Below are positions 26,537 to 36,164 of a DNA stretch of 64,000 bases, piece after piece. The stretch lies in the NCBI GenBank assembly GCA_003164715.1, contig PLTZ01000027.1, forward strand, positions 1 to 64,000, given 5' to 3'. Every line of letters starts with the position of its first letter. Position 1 is the stretch's first letter. Made by a program: the position numbers and the translations under genes. This stretch comes from Opitutaceae bacterium (lineage in GTDB: Bacteria; Verrucomicrobiota; Verrucomicrobiia; Opitutales; Opitutaceae). A model generated the notes under the pieces. The model was not told the origin of the DNA and did no database searches. It was given only the letters and a program-made list of their open reading frames with translations.

Positions 26537-29500
26537 CTAGGAGGCCCCCACGCGCAGCTCCTCGGCAAGCTCCTCGTCGGGCGTGTGGCCGGACTTGCGC
26601 CGGAGGGTCGCATAGACGACGGGGACAAAGAGGAGGGTTGCCGCCGTCGCCAGGAGGAGCCCCCCGACGACCGCCCGGCCGAGCGGCGCATTCTGCTCGC
26701 CGCCCTCGCCGAGCCCGAGCGACATTGGCAGCATCCCGATGATCATGGCGAGCGCGGTCATAAGGACGGGCCGAAGCCGCGTGTGCCCTGCAAGGAGCGC
26801 CGCCTCCCGTGAGTCCTTGCCCTCCTTGCGCGTGTCGTTTGCGAAGGTGACGAGAAGGACCGAGTTGGCCGTGGCGACGCCGACCGACATGATCGCCCCC
26901 ATGAGCGAGGGGACGCTGAGCGTCGTCCCCGTGAGGAAGAGCATCCAGACCACGCCGCAGAGGGCCCCCGGGAGCGCCATGATGATGATGAAGGGATCCA
27001 GCCAGGACTGGAAGTTCACGACCATCAGCAGGTACACGAGCAGGATCGCGAAGATGACCCCGATCCCGAGGCCCACGAAGGACGTGCTCATGCTCTTGTA
27101 CTGCCCGCGCAGGTTGATCGTGCTGCCGCGGGGCAGGCGTTTCTCCCACTCGGGAAGCAGCTTGCGCACCTGGCCGCCGACCGACCCCAGGTCCTTGCCG
27201 TCGACGTTCGCATAGACCTCGAACACGGGAAGGACGTTGTAGTGGCCGACGACCTGCTGGCTCACGGTCCTCGCGACCGTAGCCACGTTCTCCAGGGGCT
27301 CCGGCGTGTGCGCGGGGCCGACGGTGCCGACCGGGATCGCCTTGAGGGCCTCGATCGAGTTGATCTTGAACTGGGGGGTCTGCGCCACGACCAGGTACTG
27401 CACGCCCTGGGGGCTCAGCCAGTAGGTGGGGCTGACCTGCCCCGAGCCCGTGAGCGAGATCAGCACGTTGCTCGCCACCGCGTTCTCGGTGAGCCCGAGC
27501 TCCTCTGCGCGCGTGCGGTCGACGTTCACGGCGAGCGCGGGAGCGTTCACCACCTGGTGCACGTGCACGTCGACGGCGCCCGGGATCCTTGCGATCCTGG
27601 CGGCCATCTCCCGGACGAGCGCGTAGTTGCCCTTGCTGTCCTGCCCGGAAACCTGGAGGTCGATCGGCGCCGGCAGCCCGAAATTGAGGATCTGGCCGAC
27701 GATGTCCGCGGGCTGCGTGAAGAAGGTGCAGGTCGGCATCTCGCGGTTGAGCCGGGCGCGGATCTCGCGGACGTAGGCCCAGGTCGAGCCGTGCTTCTCG
27801 GCGTTGAGCGCCACCAGGATCTCGCCGTCGGCCGTGCCGACGGTCGCCGTGTCGCTCGACGCCAGGTTCGTGCCGCCGTTCGGCAGGCCGATGTTGTCGA
27901 TGATGGTCCTCAGCTCATCGGCCGGGATCACCTTGCGGATGACGTTCTCGGCCTGCGTGAAGTAGCGCTCGGTCTCCTCGATCCGCGTCCCGTCGGGGGC
28001 CCGGACGTGCAGGCGGAACTGGCCGGCGTCGACCCGCGGGAAGAAGTCCTCCCCGAGGAAGGGCGCGGCGGCGGCGGTCACGACGACCAGGCCGATCATG
28101 GCGGCCAGCACGCGGCCCCGGTGGTCGAGCGCGCGGCCGAGGAGCGCCACGTACCCCGAGCGGAAGCGCTCGAAATGCCGGTTGAACGCGACGTGGACCC
28201 TCCAGAACACGTCGCCCTCGCCCTGCAGGGCCCTGTCGTCGTCGTGCAACACGGGCCTGCCGAGGAGCAGATAGTGGACGAACGTGGGGACGACGGTGCG
28301 CGACAGGAAGTAGGAGGCCAGCATCGCGAACATGACCGCCATCGCCAGGGGGCTGAAGAGAAACTTCGCCGTCCCCTGGAGGAAGAAGATCGGCAGGAAG
28401 ACGATGCAGATGCAGAGCGTCGACACGAAGGCCGGGACCGCGATCTGCTGCGCCCCGTCGAGGATCGCCCCGACGAGCGTCTTACCCATGTGGTGGTTGC
28501 GGTCGATGTTCTCGATCGTGACGGTCGCGTCGTCGACCAGGATGCCGACCGCGAGCGCCAGCCCGCCGAGCGTCATCGCGTTGATCGTCTGGCCTAGCGC
28601 GAACAGGCAGATGATGGAGCAGAAGATCGACAGCGGGATCGAGAGGGCGACCACCAGCGTGTTCCTCCAGGTGCCGAGGAATAGGAGAATCATGACCGCC
28701 GTCAGCGCCGCGGCGATCACGGCCTCCTTGATGACGCCGCTTAGCGCCGCGCGCACGAAGATCGACTGGTCGAACTCGGCCTTCAGCTCGAGCTCGGGGG
28801 GGAGCGAGTTCCTCACGTGCGGGAGCACCTCCTTGATCCGGTCGATGACGTCGAGGGTCGACGCCGACCCGCTCTTCAGGATCGTCGTCAGCGCGCCGCG
28901 GGTCCCGTCCTGGCGCACGATGTTTGTCTGGGGGGAGAAGCCGTCGCGCACCTGGGCGACGTCGCGGATGTAGACGGTGGCGCCGTTCACCACCTTCACC
29001 GGGATGTCGCCCAGTTCCGCGGTCGCCGACGGGCTGCTGTTGAGCAGCACCGCGTACTCCCGGTCGCCGATCTTAACGGTCCCCGAGGGGAGCGTCAGGT
29101 TCTGGGCCGCGAGCGCCAGGTTGACGTCGTTCGGCGTCAGGCCCTTCGACTGGAGGGCCTTCGGGTCCAGGTCGACCATGATCTGGCGGAACTTGCCCCC
29201 CATGGGGAGGGTGACGGAGGCCCCCTGCACGACCGCGAGCTGGACCCGCAGGAAGTTGAGCCCGAGGTCGGAGAGGCTCTGCTCGCTGAGCGTCTTGCTG
29301 CCGAGCCCGAGCTGCAGGATCGGCACGTTTGAGGCGTTGTAGCGGATGATGAGCGGAGGCGTGCCCCCCGGGGGCATGACCCGGATGATCGTCTGGTTGA
29401 TCGCGGTCACCTGGGCCACCGCCGCATCGATGCTTGTCCCGGGTTGGAAGAAGACCTTGATGACCCCGACGCCCGTAAACGACTGGGACTCCAGGTGTTC

Positions 29501-29773
29501 GATGTCGTTGACGGTGCTCAGCATCGCCCGCTCGCTGATCGTGACGACGCGCTTGGCCATCTCCTCCGGGGTCAGGCCGCCGTACTGCCAGATGACCGAG
29601 ACGACCGGGATGTCGATCACCGGGAAGATGTCCTTCGCCATCTTGAGCGCGGACAGGACCCCCAGGATCACGATGGCCAGGGCCATGACCGTGAAGGTGT
29701 AGGGGCGGCGAAGGGCGAGTCGGACGATCCACATAACGCTTGGGGGCGGCTTAAACGGGCGATCATGCACCAT
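26537..29773 (-). CDS. RND-family multidrug/efflux permease (AcrB-like)
   Basis: A 1078-residue inner-membrane proton antiporter with twelve membrane spans in two halves. Recognisable are FPVIDIPVVSVIWQYGGLTPEEMAKRV and the proton-relay segment GGLALAVGILVDDATVTIENIDRN (two adjacent Asp). MGAIMSVGVATANSVLLVTFAND in the second half is also clear. The start at 29773 is supported by GGAGG eleven bases upstream; MWIVRLALRRP (29734) is the alternative. Order pump-adaptor-duct makes a complete tripartite exporter. No TetR- or two-component regulator is adjacent, so control is unclear. Substrates unknown. Confidence 0.95.
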   Translation of the reverse strand: MVHDRPFKPPPSVMWIVRLALRRPYTFTVMALAIVILGVLSALKMAKDIFPVIDIPVVSVIWQYGGLTPEEMAKRVVTISERAMLSTVNDIEHLESQSFTGVGVIKVFFQPGTSIDAAVAQVTAINQTIIRVMPPGGTPPLIIRYNASNVPILQLGLGSKTLSEQSLSDLGLNFLRVQLAVVQGASVTLPMGGKFRQIMVDLDPKALQSKGLTPNDVNLALAAQNLTLPSGTVKIGDREYAVLLNSSPSATAELGDIPVKVVNGATVYIRDVAQVRDGFSPQTNIVRQDGTRGALTTILKSGSASTLDVIDRIKEVLPHVRNSLPPELELKAEFDQSIFVRAALSGVIKEAVIAAALTAVMILLFLGTWRNTLVVALSIPLSIFCSIICLFALGQTINAMTLGGLALAVGILVDDATVTIENIDRNHHMGKTLVGAILDGAQQIAVPAFVSTLCICIVFLPIFFLQGTAKFLFSPLAMAVMFAMLASYFLSRTVVPTFVHYLLLGRPVLHDDDRALQGEGDVFWRVHVAFNRHFERFRSGYVALLGRALDHRGRVLAAMIGLVVVTAAAAPFLGEDFFPRVDAGQFRLHVRAPDGTRIEETERYFTQAENVIRKVIPADELRTIIDNIGLPNGGTNLASSDTATVGTADGEILVALNAEKHGSTWAYVREIRARLNREMPTCTFFTQPADIVGQILNFGLPAPIDLQVSGQDSKGNYALVREMAARIARIPGAVDVHVHQVVNAPALAVNVDRTRAEELGLTENAVASNVLISLTGSGQVSPTYWLSPQGVQYLVVAQTPQFKINSIEALKAIPVGTVGPAHTPEPLENVATVARTVSQQVVGHYNVLPVFEVYANVDGKDLGSVGGQVRKLLPEWEKRLPRGSTINLRGQYKSMSTSFVGLGIGVIFAILLVYLLMVVNFQSWLDPFIIIMALPGALCGVVWMLFLTGTTLSVPSLMGAIMSVGVATANSVLLVTFANDTRKEGKDSREAALLAGHTRLRPVLMTALAMIIGMLPMSLGLGEGGEQNAPLGRAVVGGLLLATAATLLFVPVVYATLRRKSGHTPDEELAEELRVGAS

Positions 29774-29937
29774 TTTGATCGAAACCTCCAATATCTCTTT
29801 CGTTGCGAAATGATGCCTTCCACGCATTGACGGACGGCGGCGGAAATAGGTGCAGATCCGCGTCATATGCGACGGGAGCGCCGCTTTTCCTTGCTAGGCG
29901 GGCCGACGCGGATTTCGATCACGCGCATTTTGCCCCC

Positions 29938-31527
29938 ATGAAAGTCCTCGTTGCAGACAAGATATCGTCGAAGGGTGTCGGCTGGCTGCGCAAGCAGCCC
30001 GGACTGGAGGTCGTTGAGGCCTACGGCTCCTCGCCGGCGAAGCTCCTCGAGCTCGTGAAGGACGTGCACGCGATCGCGGTGCGCTCGGAGTCGAAGATCA
30101 CGGCCGCGGTGATCGCGGCCGCGCCGCTCCTTAAGGTGGTGGGGCGCGCCGGCGTCGGCGTGGACAACGTGGACGTGGACGCCGCGACCGAGCGGGGGGT
30201 GATCGTGATGAACACGCCCTCGGGCAACACGATAGCCACGGCGGAGCTCACCTTCACGCATCTCCTGTGCGGCGCCCGCCCGGTGCCCCAGGCGGCGGCC
30301 TCCATGAGGGCCGGCCAATGGGACCGCAAGAGCTTCTCGGGCATCGAGCTCTTCAGGAAGACGCTTGGGATCGTCGGCCTCGGCCGCATCGGAAGCGAGG
30401 TCGCCCGCCGGGCGCAGGCCTTCGGAATGCGCGTCCTTGCGTTCGACCCGTACTTGGCCCCGAGCCGCGCCAAGGGGATGCAGATCGAGTCCGTCTCCCT
30501 GGACGACCTCCTGGCGCAGTCCGACTACATCACGGTCCACATGCCGATGACCGAGGACACGCACTACATGATCGACGAGGCCGCGCTCGCCAAGTGCAGG
30601 AAGGGGGTCCGGATCTTCAACTGCGCCCGCGGCGGCATCATCAAGGAGTCGGCGCTCATCGCGGCGCTCAGGAGCGGCCAGGTGGCCGCCGCCGGCCTCG
30701 ACGTCTACGAGGACGAGCCGCTCTCCGCCTCGAGCGAGCTTAGGACGCTCCCCAACGTGACCCTGACCCCGCACCTCGGCGCCTCGACCGCGGAGGCCCA
30801 GGACGCCGTCGGAGTCGAGGTCGCCGAGCAGATCGCCGATGTGCTGAACGGAGGGGTGATCCGCAACGCCGTCAACATGCCGACGCTTGACGCCGCGACC
30901 CTCGCCGTCCTCAAGCCCTACCTCGACCTGGGTGCCAAGTTGGGGACCCTGGTCCAACAGCTGTCCCCGGAGCACGTCGGGTTCCTCAAGATCACCTACT
31001 GGGGCAAGATCGTCGACCTGGACGCCAACGCCATCACGCGCTCCATCCTGCGGGGCTGGCTCAAGCGCATCAGCGGCGACAACGTGAACTTCGTGAACGC
31101 GCCGTTTCTGCTCGAGCGCCTGGGCGTCCGCTGCGAGGTCGTCAAGTCGACGGGCGAGGCGGACTACACGGAGCTCATCCAGGTCGAGTCGACGGGCGCC
31201 GACGGCGTCGTGCGCAGCGCGGCCGGCACCCTGATCGGCAAGTCCAGCAGCCCGCGGATCGTCTCCATCAACACCCGCGCGGTCGAGGTGGTGGCGACCG
31301 GCAAGCTCCTCATCATCGAGAACAGCGACGAGCCCGGCATGATCGGCTACGTGGGGACCCTCCTCGGCAGGGACAAGGTCAACATTGCCAACATGTCGCT
31401 CAGCCGCCAGGAGCCCGGCCAGACCGCGCTCATGGTCATCAACCTGGACAGCGAACCGAGCGACGCGGCGCGGCGCGAGTTGAAGGCCCACAAGGCCATC
31501 CGCCTGGCCAAGTTCGTGCACCTCTAA
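29938..31527 (+). CDS. serA: D-3-phosphoglycerate dehydrogenase (ACT-containing long form)
   Basis: A 529-residue enzyme that commits 3-phosphoglycerate to serine synthesis. NAD-binding GLGRIGSEVARRAQAFG, the catalytic-site RGGIIKESAL, and the Asp and His residues in HLGASTAEAQ are present. An intervening domain (about 320-450) and a C-terminal ACT domain (LLIIENSDEPGMIGYVGTLLG) indicate serine feedback control. ATG 29938 is preceded by CCCCC. It opens a same-strand run of six genes. It is divergent from the RND pump gene. Confidence 0.96.
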   Translation: MKVLVADKISSKGVGWLRKQPGLEVVEAYGSSPAKLLELVKDVHAIAVRSESKITAAVIAAAPLLKVVGRAGVGVDNVDVDAATERGVIVMNTPSGNTIATAELTFTHLLCGARPVPQAAASMRAGQWDRKSFSGIELFRKTLGIVGLGRIGSEVARRAQAFGMRVLAFDPYLAPSRAKGMQIESVSLDDLLAQSDYITVHMPMTEDTHYMIDEAALAKCRKGVRIFNCARGGIIKESALIAALRSGQVAAAGLDVYEDEPLSASSELRTLPNVTLTPHLGASTAEAQDAVGVEVAEQIADVLNGGVIRNAVNMPTLDAATLAVLKPYLDLGAKLGTLVQQLSPEHVGFLKITYWGKIVDLDANAITRSILRGWLKRISGDNVNFVNAPFLLERLGVRCEVVKSTGEADYTELIQVESTGADGVVRSAAGTLIGKSSSPRIVSINTRAVEVVATGKLLIIENSDEPGMIGYVGTLLGRDKVNIANMSLSRQEPGQTALMVINLDSEPSDAARRELKAHKAIRLAKFVHL

Positions 31528-31538
31528 GAGGCCAACCG

Positions 31539-32213
31539 ATGACCGGCCCCGAACATGGCGACCTCGTCCTGCCGCTCGCGATCGCGGCAGCCGCGGGGTA
31601 TTTCCTTGGGGCGCTCCCGTTCGGCTACCTGGTCGCCCGCTCGAGGGGAGTCAACATCTTCGAGGTCGGCAGCAAGAGCCCCGGGGCGACCAATGTGGGC
31701 CGGGTCTTGGGGAAGTGGCCGCGCAACCTCGTGTTCGCGCTCGACACCCTGAAGGGCGCGGCCGCCGCGGGATGGCCGCTCCTCGTCGTGTGGGGGGCGG
31801 TGCGGGCCTTCGACGTCCCAAGCGCCCTCGGTTTCGTCGGGCTCGGCTTCGCCCTGGTCGGCCACTCGTTCTCGTGTTTCACCCGCTTCCGGGGCGGAAA
31901 GGGGGTCTCGACCGCGGTCGGGGGACTCCTGGTCCTCATGCCGGCGGTCGCCGCGGTCTCGGGCTTGGTCTGGCTCTGCGTCTTCTTCGCGACCCGCTAC
32001 GTGTCGCTGGCCTCGATCCTCGCCGCGATGAGCCTGCCGGTCACCGCGGCGCTCACGACCCGCGGGGCGCTCTCCCTCTGGGTGACGGGCTTCGTCGCGG
32101 CCTTCATCGTCGTCATGCACCGCACCAACGTCGTGCGCCTGTTGCGGGGCACCGAGAAGCGCTTCGAGCGCAGGCGGGACGCGGACCCGAAGGAGCCCGC
32201 GGGAAAGCCATGA
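31539..32213 (+). CDS. plsY: Acyl-phosphate:glycerol-3-phosphate acyltransferase
   Basis: A 224-residue membrane protein with five or more hydrophobic segments. The PlsY motifs are present: GYFLGALPFGYLVARSRGVNI, GSKSPGATNVGRVLG (motif 1 plus substrate loop), and GHSFSCFTRFRGGKGVSTAVGG. It makes lysophosphatidic acid, the first phospholipid intermediate. Its basic C-terminal tail is longer than usual. It sits inside an amino-acid operon, 11 bases after serA and overlapping hom by four bases. Confidence 0.95.
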   Translation: MTGPEHGDLVLPLAIAAAAGYFLGALPFGYLVARSRGVNIFEVGSKSPGATNVGRVLGKWPRNLVFALDTLKGAAAAGWPLLVVWGAVRAFDVPSALGFVGLGFALVGHSFSCFTRFRGGKGVSTAVGGLLVLMPAVAAVSGLVWLCVFFATRYVSLASILAAMSLPVTAALTTRGALSLWVTGFVAAFIVVMHRTNVVRLLRGTEKRFERRRDADPKEPAGKP

Positions 32214-33532
32214 GTAACAGGCGCACCATCAACATCGGCCTCTGCGGCCTCGGGACCGTGGGCCAGGGCGTCTGGAAGCATTTCGGGCGCCTGCGCGCGG
32301 AGCTCGAGGCCCGCCTCGGCGCACGGATCGTCATCCGAAGGGTCGCCGTCAGGAGCCTCTCGAAGGCCCGCGCCGTCAAGGTGCCGCGGGCAAAGCTGAC
32401 CACGGACGCGCTGGCGCTGGCGACCGACCCCGGGATCGACATCGTGTGCGAGCTGATGGGCGGCACCGAGGCCGCCCGCGCGGTCACGCTTAGGGCCCTG
32501 CGGCTCGGGAAGGTCGTCGTCTCCGCCAACAAGGCGCTCATCTGCGCCCACGGGGCGGAGATCTTCGCGGCCGCCCGGCGCCACGGCGGCCACTTCCTTT
32601 TCGAGGCCAGCGTCGCGGGGGGCATCCCGCTCATCAAGGCCATCCGGGAGGGCCTCGTGGCCAACCGCTTCGCGCGCATCTACGGGATCCTGAACGGGAC
32701 CTGCAACTACATCCTGACGCAGATGGAGGACTTGGACGCGCCGTACGCGAGCGTGCTTGAGGAGGCGAAGCGCCTGGGCTACGCCGAGGCCCAGGAGTCG
32801 CTCGACGTCGAGGGCTGGGACACGGCGCACAAGGCCTCGATCCTCGCGTGGCTCGCCCACGGGGTCTGGGTCCGCCCGGAGCAGATGATCGTCGAGGGGA
32901 TCGAGCGGATCACCCCCGCCGACTTTAAGAACGCCGCCTCGCTCGGCTACGGGATCAAGCTCCTCGGGATCATCACGCGCGACTTTGAGACGGACGAGAT
33001 CAGCGTGCGCGTCCATCCGACGCTTTTGCCCGAGGGGAGCGTGCTCGCCCGGGTGAGCGGCGTCTTCAACGCGATCTCCGTCAGCGGGGACGTCGTGGGC
33101 ACCACCGTCTACATCGGGCGCGGGGCGGGGCAGGACGCGACCGCGAGCGCGGTCATCAGCGACATCACCGACGCGGTCGCCCTCCTCCTGCACGGCAAGG
33201 GGGCCCACTTCATGGGCGAGGAGCTGCCGCCCGCGTCCAGGGGCGCGCGCATGGCCCCTCCCGAGAGAATCCGCGGGCGCTACTACGTGAGGCTGACGGT
33301 GGCCGACCGGCCGGGCGTCCTCGCCCGGGTCGCCACCATCATGGCGCGCAACCGCATGAGCATCGCCAGCGTCATCCAGAACCCCTCCGAGCGGCCGGGA
33401 TCGGCCTCGCTCGTCCTCACCACCCACGAGAGCGACGAGCGCTCGGTGCGCGCGGCGCTGCGCTCGCTCTGCGCGCTTGGCAGCGTGCGCGAGGAGCCGC
33501 TTCTCCTGCGGATCGGCGACCTCGAGGACTAG
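32210..33532 (+). CDS. hom: Homoserine dehydrogenase
   Basis: A 440-residue monofunctional enzyme. NADP-binding GLCGLGTVGQGVW, catalytic region VSANKALICAHG and FEASVAGGIPLIKAIREGL, GILNGTCNYILTQM, and YAEAQESLDVEGWDTAHKASILA are all standard. The C-terminal ACT domain (YYVRLTVADRPGVLARVATIM) should sense threonine. It converts aspartate semialdehyde to homoserine, and is followed by lysC and thrC of the same route. Start overlaps the plsY stop (ATGA). Confidence 0.96.
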   Translation: MSNRRTINIGLCGLGTVGQGVWKHFGRLRAELEARLGARIVIRRVAVRSLSKARAVKVPRAKLTTDALALATDPGIDIVCELMGGTEAARAVTLRALRLGKVVVSANKALICAHGAEIFAAARRHGGHFLFEASVAGGIPLIKAIREGLVANRFARIYGILNGTCNYILTQMEDLDAPYASVLEEAKRLGYAEAQESLDVEGWDTAHKASILAWLAHGVWVRPEQMIVEGIERITPADFKNAASLGYGIKLLGIITRDFETDEISVRVHPTLLPEGSVLARVSGVFNAISVSGDVVGTTVYIGRGAGQDATASAVISDITDAVALLLHGKGAHFMGEELPPASRGARMAPPERIRGRYYVRLTVADRPGVLARVATIMARNRMSIASVIQNPSERPGSASLVLTTHESDERSVRAALRSLCALGSVREEPLLLRIGDLED

Positions 33533-33557
33533 GGCGCCACCACCCCCCGCTTCCACC

Positions 33558-34775
33558 ATGCCCCGAATCGTCCAGAAATACGGCGGAACCTCCGTAGGCG
33601 ACGTCGAACGGATCAAGAAGGTCGCCGAGCGGATCAAGGCCGCCCGCGAAGAGGGAAACGAGGTCGTCGTCGTATTGTCGGCGAGGGCGGGCCTCACCAA
33701 TGAGCTGATTGCGCGCGCCAAGGGGCTCTGCGCGGAGCCGAGCGAGCGCGAGCTCGACCAGCTGCTCGCCATCGGGGAGCAGGAGAGTGTGGCCCTGATG
33801 GCGATGGCGCTTCACGGGATCAAGGTGCCCGCCGTAAGCTACACCGGCGCGCAGGCCGGCATCTTCACGGACGGGGTCCACACCAAGGCCAAGATACGGA
33901 CGGTCGACCCGAAGCCGGTCGTCAAGGACCTGGACCTGGGCCGGGTCGTGATCGTCGCCGGCTTCCAGGGGATCGACGACGACGGCCAGATCACGACGCT
34001 GGGCCGCGGGGGCTCGGACCTGACGGCGGTGGCCCTGGCCGGGGCGCTCAAGGCCGACGTCTGCGAGATTTACACCGATGTCGACGGGGTCTACACGGCC
34101 GATCCCCGTGTCGTCAAAAACGCCCGCAAGCTCCCCGAGATCTCGTACGACGAGATGCTGGAGCTGGCCTCCTCGGGCTCCAAGGTGATGCAGTCGCGCT
34201 CCGTAGAGTTCGCCAAGAAGTTCGGCGTCGTTTTTGAAGTCCGCTCCTCGTTCAACCACAACCCAGGGACAATCGTGAAGGAAGAAGTCGCCTACATGGA
34301 ACAGGTCGTCGTCCGCGGTATCGCCGCCGACAAGGACCAGGCCAAGGTCATCGTCAGCAACATCCCGGACAAGCCGGGCTCCGCAGCGAGTGTCTTCCGG
34401 GGCCTGGCCGACGCCAACGTCATTGTCGACATGATCGTCCAGACGGCCGGGCGCCACGGGGTCGCGAACCTGACGTTCACCGTGCCCGAGACCGACACCG
34501 CACGCGCCGTCAAGGCCTTGGAGCCCGTGCTGGCCGGCATCGGCGGCGGCCAGGTGACCATGCACCAGCACATCGCGAAGATCTCGGTCGTCGGCGTCGG
34601 CATGAAGACGCACAGCGGCGTCGCCGCGACGCTCTTCCAGGCCCTGGCCGGGGCGGGGATCAACATCGACCTGATCAGCACCTCCGAGATCAAGATCTCC
34701 GTCGTCGTGGACCTCGACCGCGCCGACGATGCCGTCCGCGTGGCCCACGCGGCGTTCGGCCTCGACAAGCTGTAG
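33558..34775 (+). CDS. lysC: Aspartate kinase
   Basis: A 405-residue monofunctional aspartokinase. Catalytic motifs are IVQKYGGTSVGDVERIKKVAERI, LGRGGSDLTAVALAGALKAD and EIYTDVDGVYTADPR. Two C-terminal ACT domains (VSNIPDKPGSAASVFRGLADANVIVDMI and VVGVGMKTHSGVAATLFQAL) provide allosteric control by lysine and/or threonine. It starts the aspartate family pathway and lies between hom and thrC. A C-rich tract precedes the ATG. Confidence 0.97.
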   Translation: MPRIVQKYGGTSVGDVERIKKVAERIKAAREEGNEVVVVLSARAGLTNELIARAKGLCAEPSERELDQLLAIGEQESVALMAMALHGIKVPAVSYTGAQAGIFTDGVHTKAKIRTVDPKPVVKDLDLGRVVIVAGFQGIDDDGQITTLGRGGSDLTAVALAGALKADVCEIYTDVDGVYTADPRVVKNARKLPEISYDEMLELASSGSKVMQSRSVEFAKKFGVVFEVRSSFNHNPGTIVKEEVAYMEQVVVRGIAADKDQAKVIVSNIPDKPGSAASVFRGLADANVIVDMIVQTAGRHGVANLTFTVPETDTARAVKALEPVLAGIGGGQVTMHQHIAKISVVGVGMKTHSGVAATLFQALAGAGINIDLISTSEIKISVVVDLDRADDAVRVAHAAFGLDKL

Positions 34776-34791
34776 CACCGGCTTGGGGCGC

Positions 34792-36150
34792 ATGCGCTAC
34801 GTCTCGACACGCGGCCTGGCCCCCCCCGTGGGCTTTTCGGAGGCCGTGGCCGCGGGCCTGGCGCCCGACGGCGGGCTCTTCGTCCCCGAGTTTCTCCCCG
34901 ACCTCTCGGGGGAGCTCGCGGCGCTGGGCGCGCTCCCGTACCCCGAGCTGTGCGCCCGCTTCCTCGGGAGGTTCGCCACCGACATCCCCGCGCCGGAGCT
35001 CGGCGAAGTGGTCGCGCGCTCGTACGGCGCGTTCGACAGGCCCGAGGTGGCGCCGCTCCTCGAGCTCTCGGGCGGCCTCCACGTGCTCGAGCTCTTTCAC
35101 GGACCGACGCTCGCCTTCAAGGATTTGGCGCTCCAATTGCTCGGCAACCTCTACGCAAGGCAGTGCGCGGTCCGCGGGGAGACGATCAATGTCCTCGGTG
35201 CCACGTCCGGGGACACGGGCGCGGCGGCGATCCACGGGCTAAGCGGGAAGACGGGCACCGCCATCTTCATCCTCTACCCCGACGGCAGGGTCTCGCCGCT
35301 TCAGGAGCGCCAGATGGCCTGCACGGGCGCCGCAAACGTCCACGCGCTCGCGCTCAGCGGCTCCTTTGACGACGCCCAGGCGGTCCTTAAGGCGCTCTTT
35401 GCCGACGGGGCGTTCCGTTCGCGCCACCGGCTCTCAGCGGTCAACTCGATCAACATCGCGCGCATCCTCGCCCAGTGCGTCTACTACCTCCACGCGTGGC
35501 TGCGGCTTCCCGCGGCGGAGCGCCGCACCGCCGAGTTCGTCGTCCCCACCGGGAACTTTGGCAACGTGCTGGCGGGCTGGATGCTCCAGAAGATGGGAGT
35601 CCCGATCCACGGCTTCCGGGTGGCGACGAACCAGAACGACATCCTGCACCGGCTCTTCACGAGCGGCGACTACCAGGTTGGCGCGGTCCGCCCGAGCCTG
35701 GCGCCATCCATGGACATCCAGGTCGCCTCGAACTTCGAGCGCTTCATGTACTACAGCCTGGGCCGCGACGGCGACCGGGTGAGGGCGGTCATGGCCGAGA
35801 TAGCCTCGAAGGGCCGGTACCGCTTCTCCGGGTTCGACCGGGACACCTTCTCCTCGTCGCGGTGCACCGACGCGGAGATCCCGGAGGTCATCCGCCAGGT
35901 TTACCGCGCGTACGGCTACATTGTCGACCCCCACACGGCCTGCGCCTTCAAGGGGCTCGACCCCTCGCGGCCGAGCGTCGTCTTGGCGACCGCCCACCCG
36001 GCGAAGTTCCCCGAGACGATCCGGGCCGCGATAGGCGTGGAACCCACCCATCCGTCGCTCGAGGCGCTCAAGGGCCTGCCGATGGTCCGCCACAAGATTG
36101 TGGCTGACGCGGCCGCAATACGTGGCTTCATCGAGTCCCGCGCCATCTGA
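34792..36150 (+). CDS. thrC: Threonine synthase
   Basis: A 452-residue PLP enzyme of the longer (E. coli-type) class. It opens MRYVSTRGLAPPVGFSEAVAAGLAPDGGLFVPE. The PLP lysine is in HGPTLAFKDLALQLLGNLY, with the phosphate-binding ATSGDTGAAAIHGL. VPTGNFGNVLAGWMLQKMG and VASNFERFMYY are class-specific. It converts phosphohomoserine to threonine. No thrB is seen in the window, so homoserine kinase must be elsewhere. It lies 16 bases after lysC. Confidence 0.96.
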   Translation: MRYVSTRGLAPPVGFSEAVAAGLAPDGGLFVPEFLPDLSGELAALGALPYPELCARFLGRFATDIPAPELGEVVARSYGAFDRPEVAPLLELSGGLHVLELFHGPTLAFKDLALQLLGNLYARQCAVRGETINVLGATSGDTGAAAIHGLSGKTGTAIFILYPDGRVSPLQERQMACTGAANVHALALSGSFDDAQAVLKALFADGAFRSRHRLSAVNSINIARILAQCVYYLHAWLRLPAAERRTAEFVVPTGNFGNVLAGWMLQKMGVPIHGFRVATNQNDILHRLFTSGDYQVGAVRPSLAPSMDIQVASNFERFMYYSLGRDGDRVRAVMAEIASKGRYRFSGFDRDTFSSSRCTDAEIPEVIRQVYRAYGYIVDPHTACAFKGLDPSRPSVVLATAHPAKFPETIRAAIGVEPTHPSLEALKGLPMVRHKIVADAAAIRGFIESRAI

Positions 36151-36164
36151 CGGCCCTAAGCATC

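Noticed and set aside
29863-33772. Frames of 552 and 591 residues opposite serA, plsY, hom and the start of lysC
   Set aside because: They mirror real genes with all catalytic motifs; the antisense frames stay open because stop codons are scarce in GC-rich sequence.
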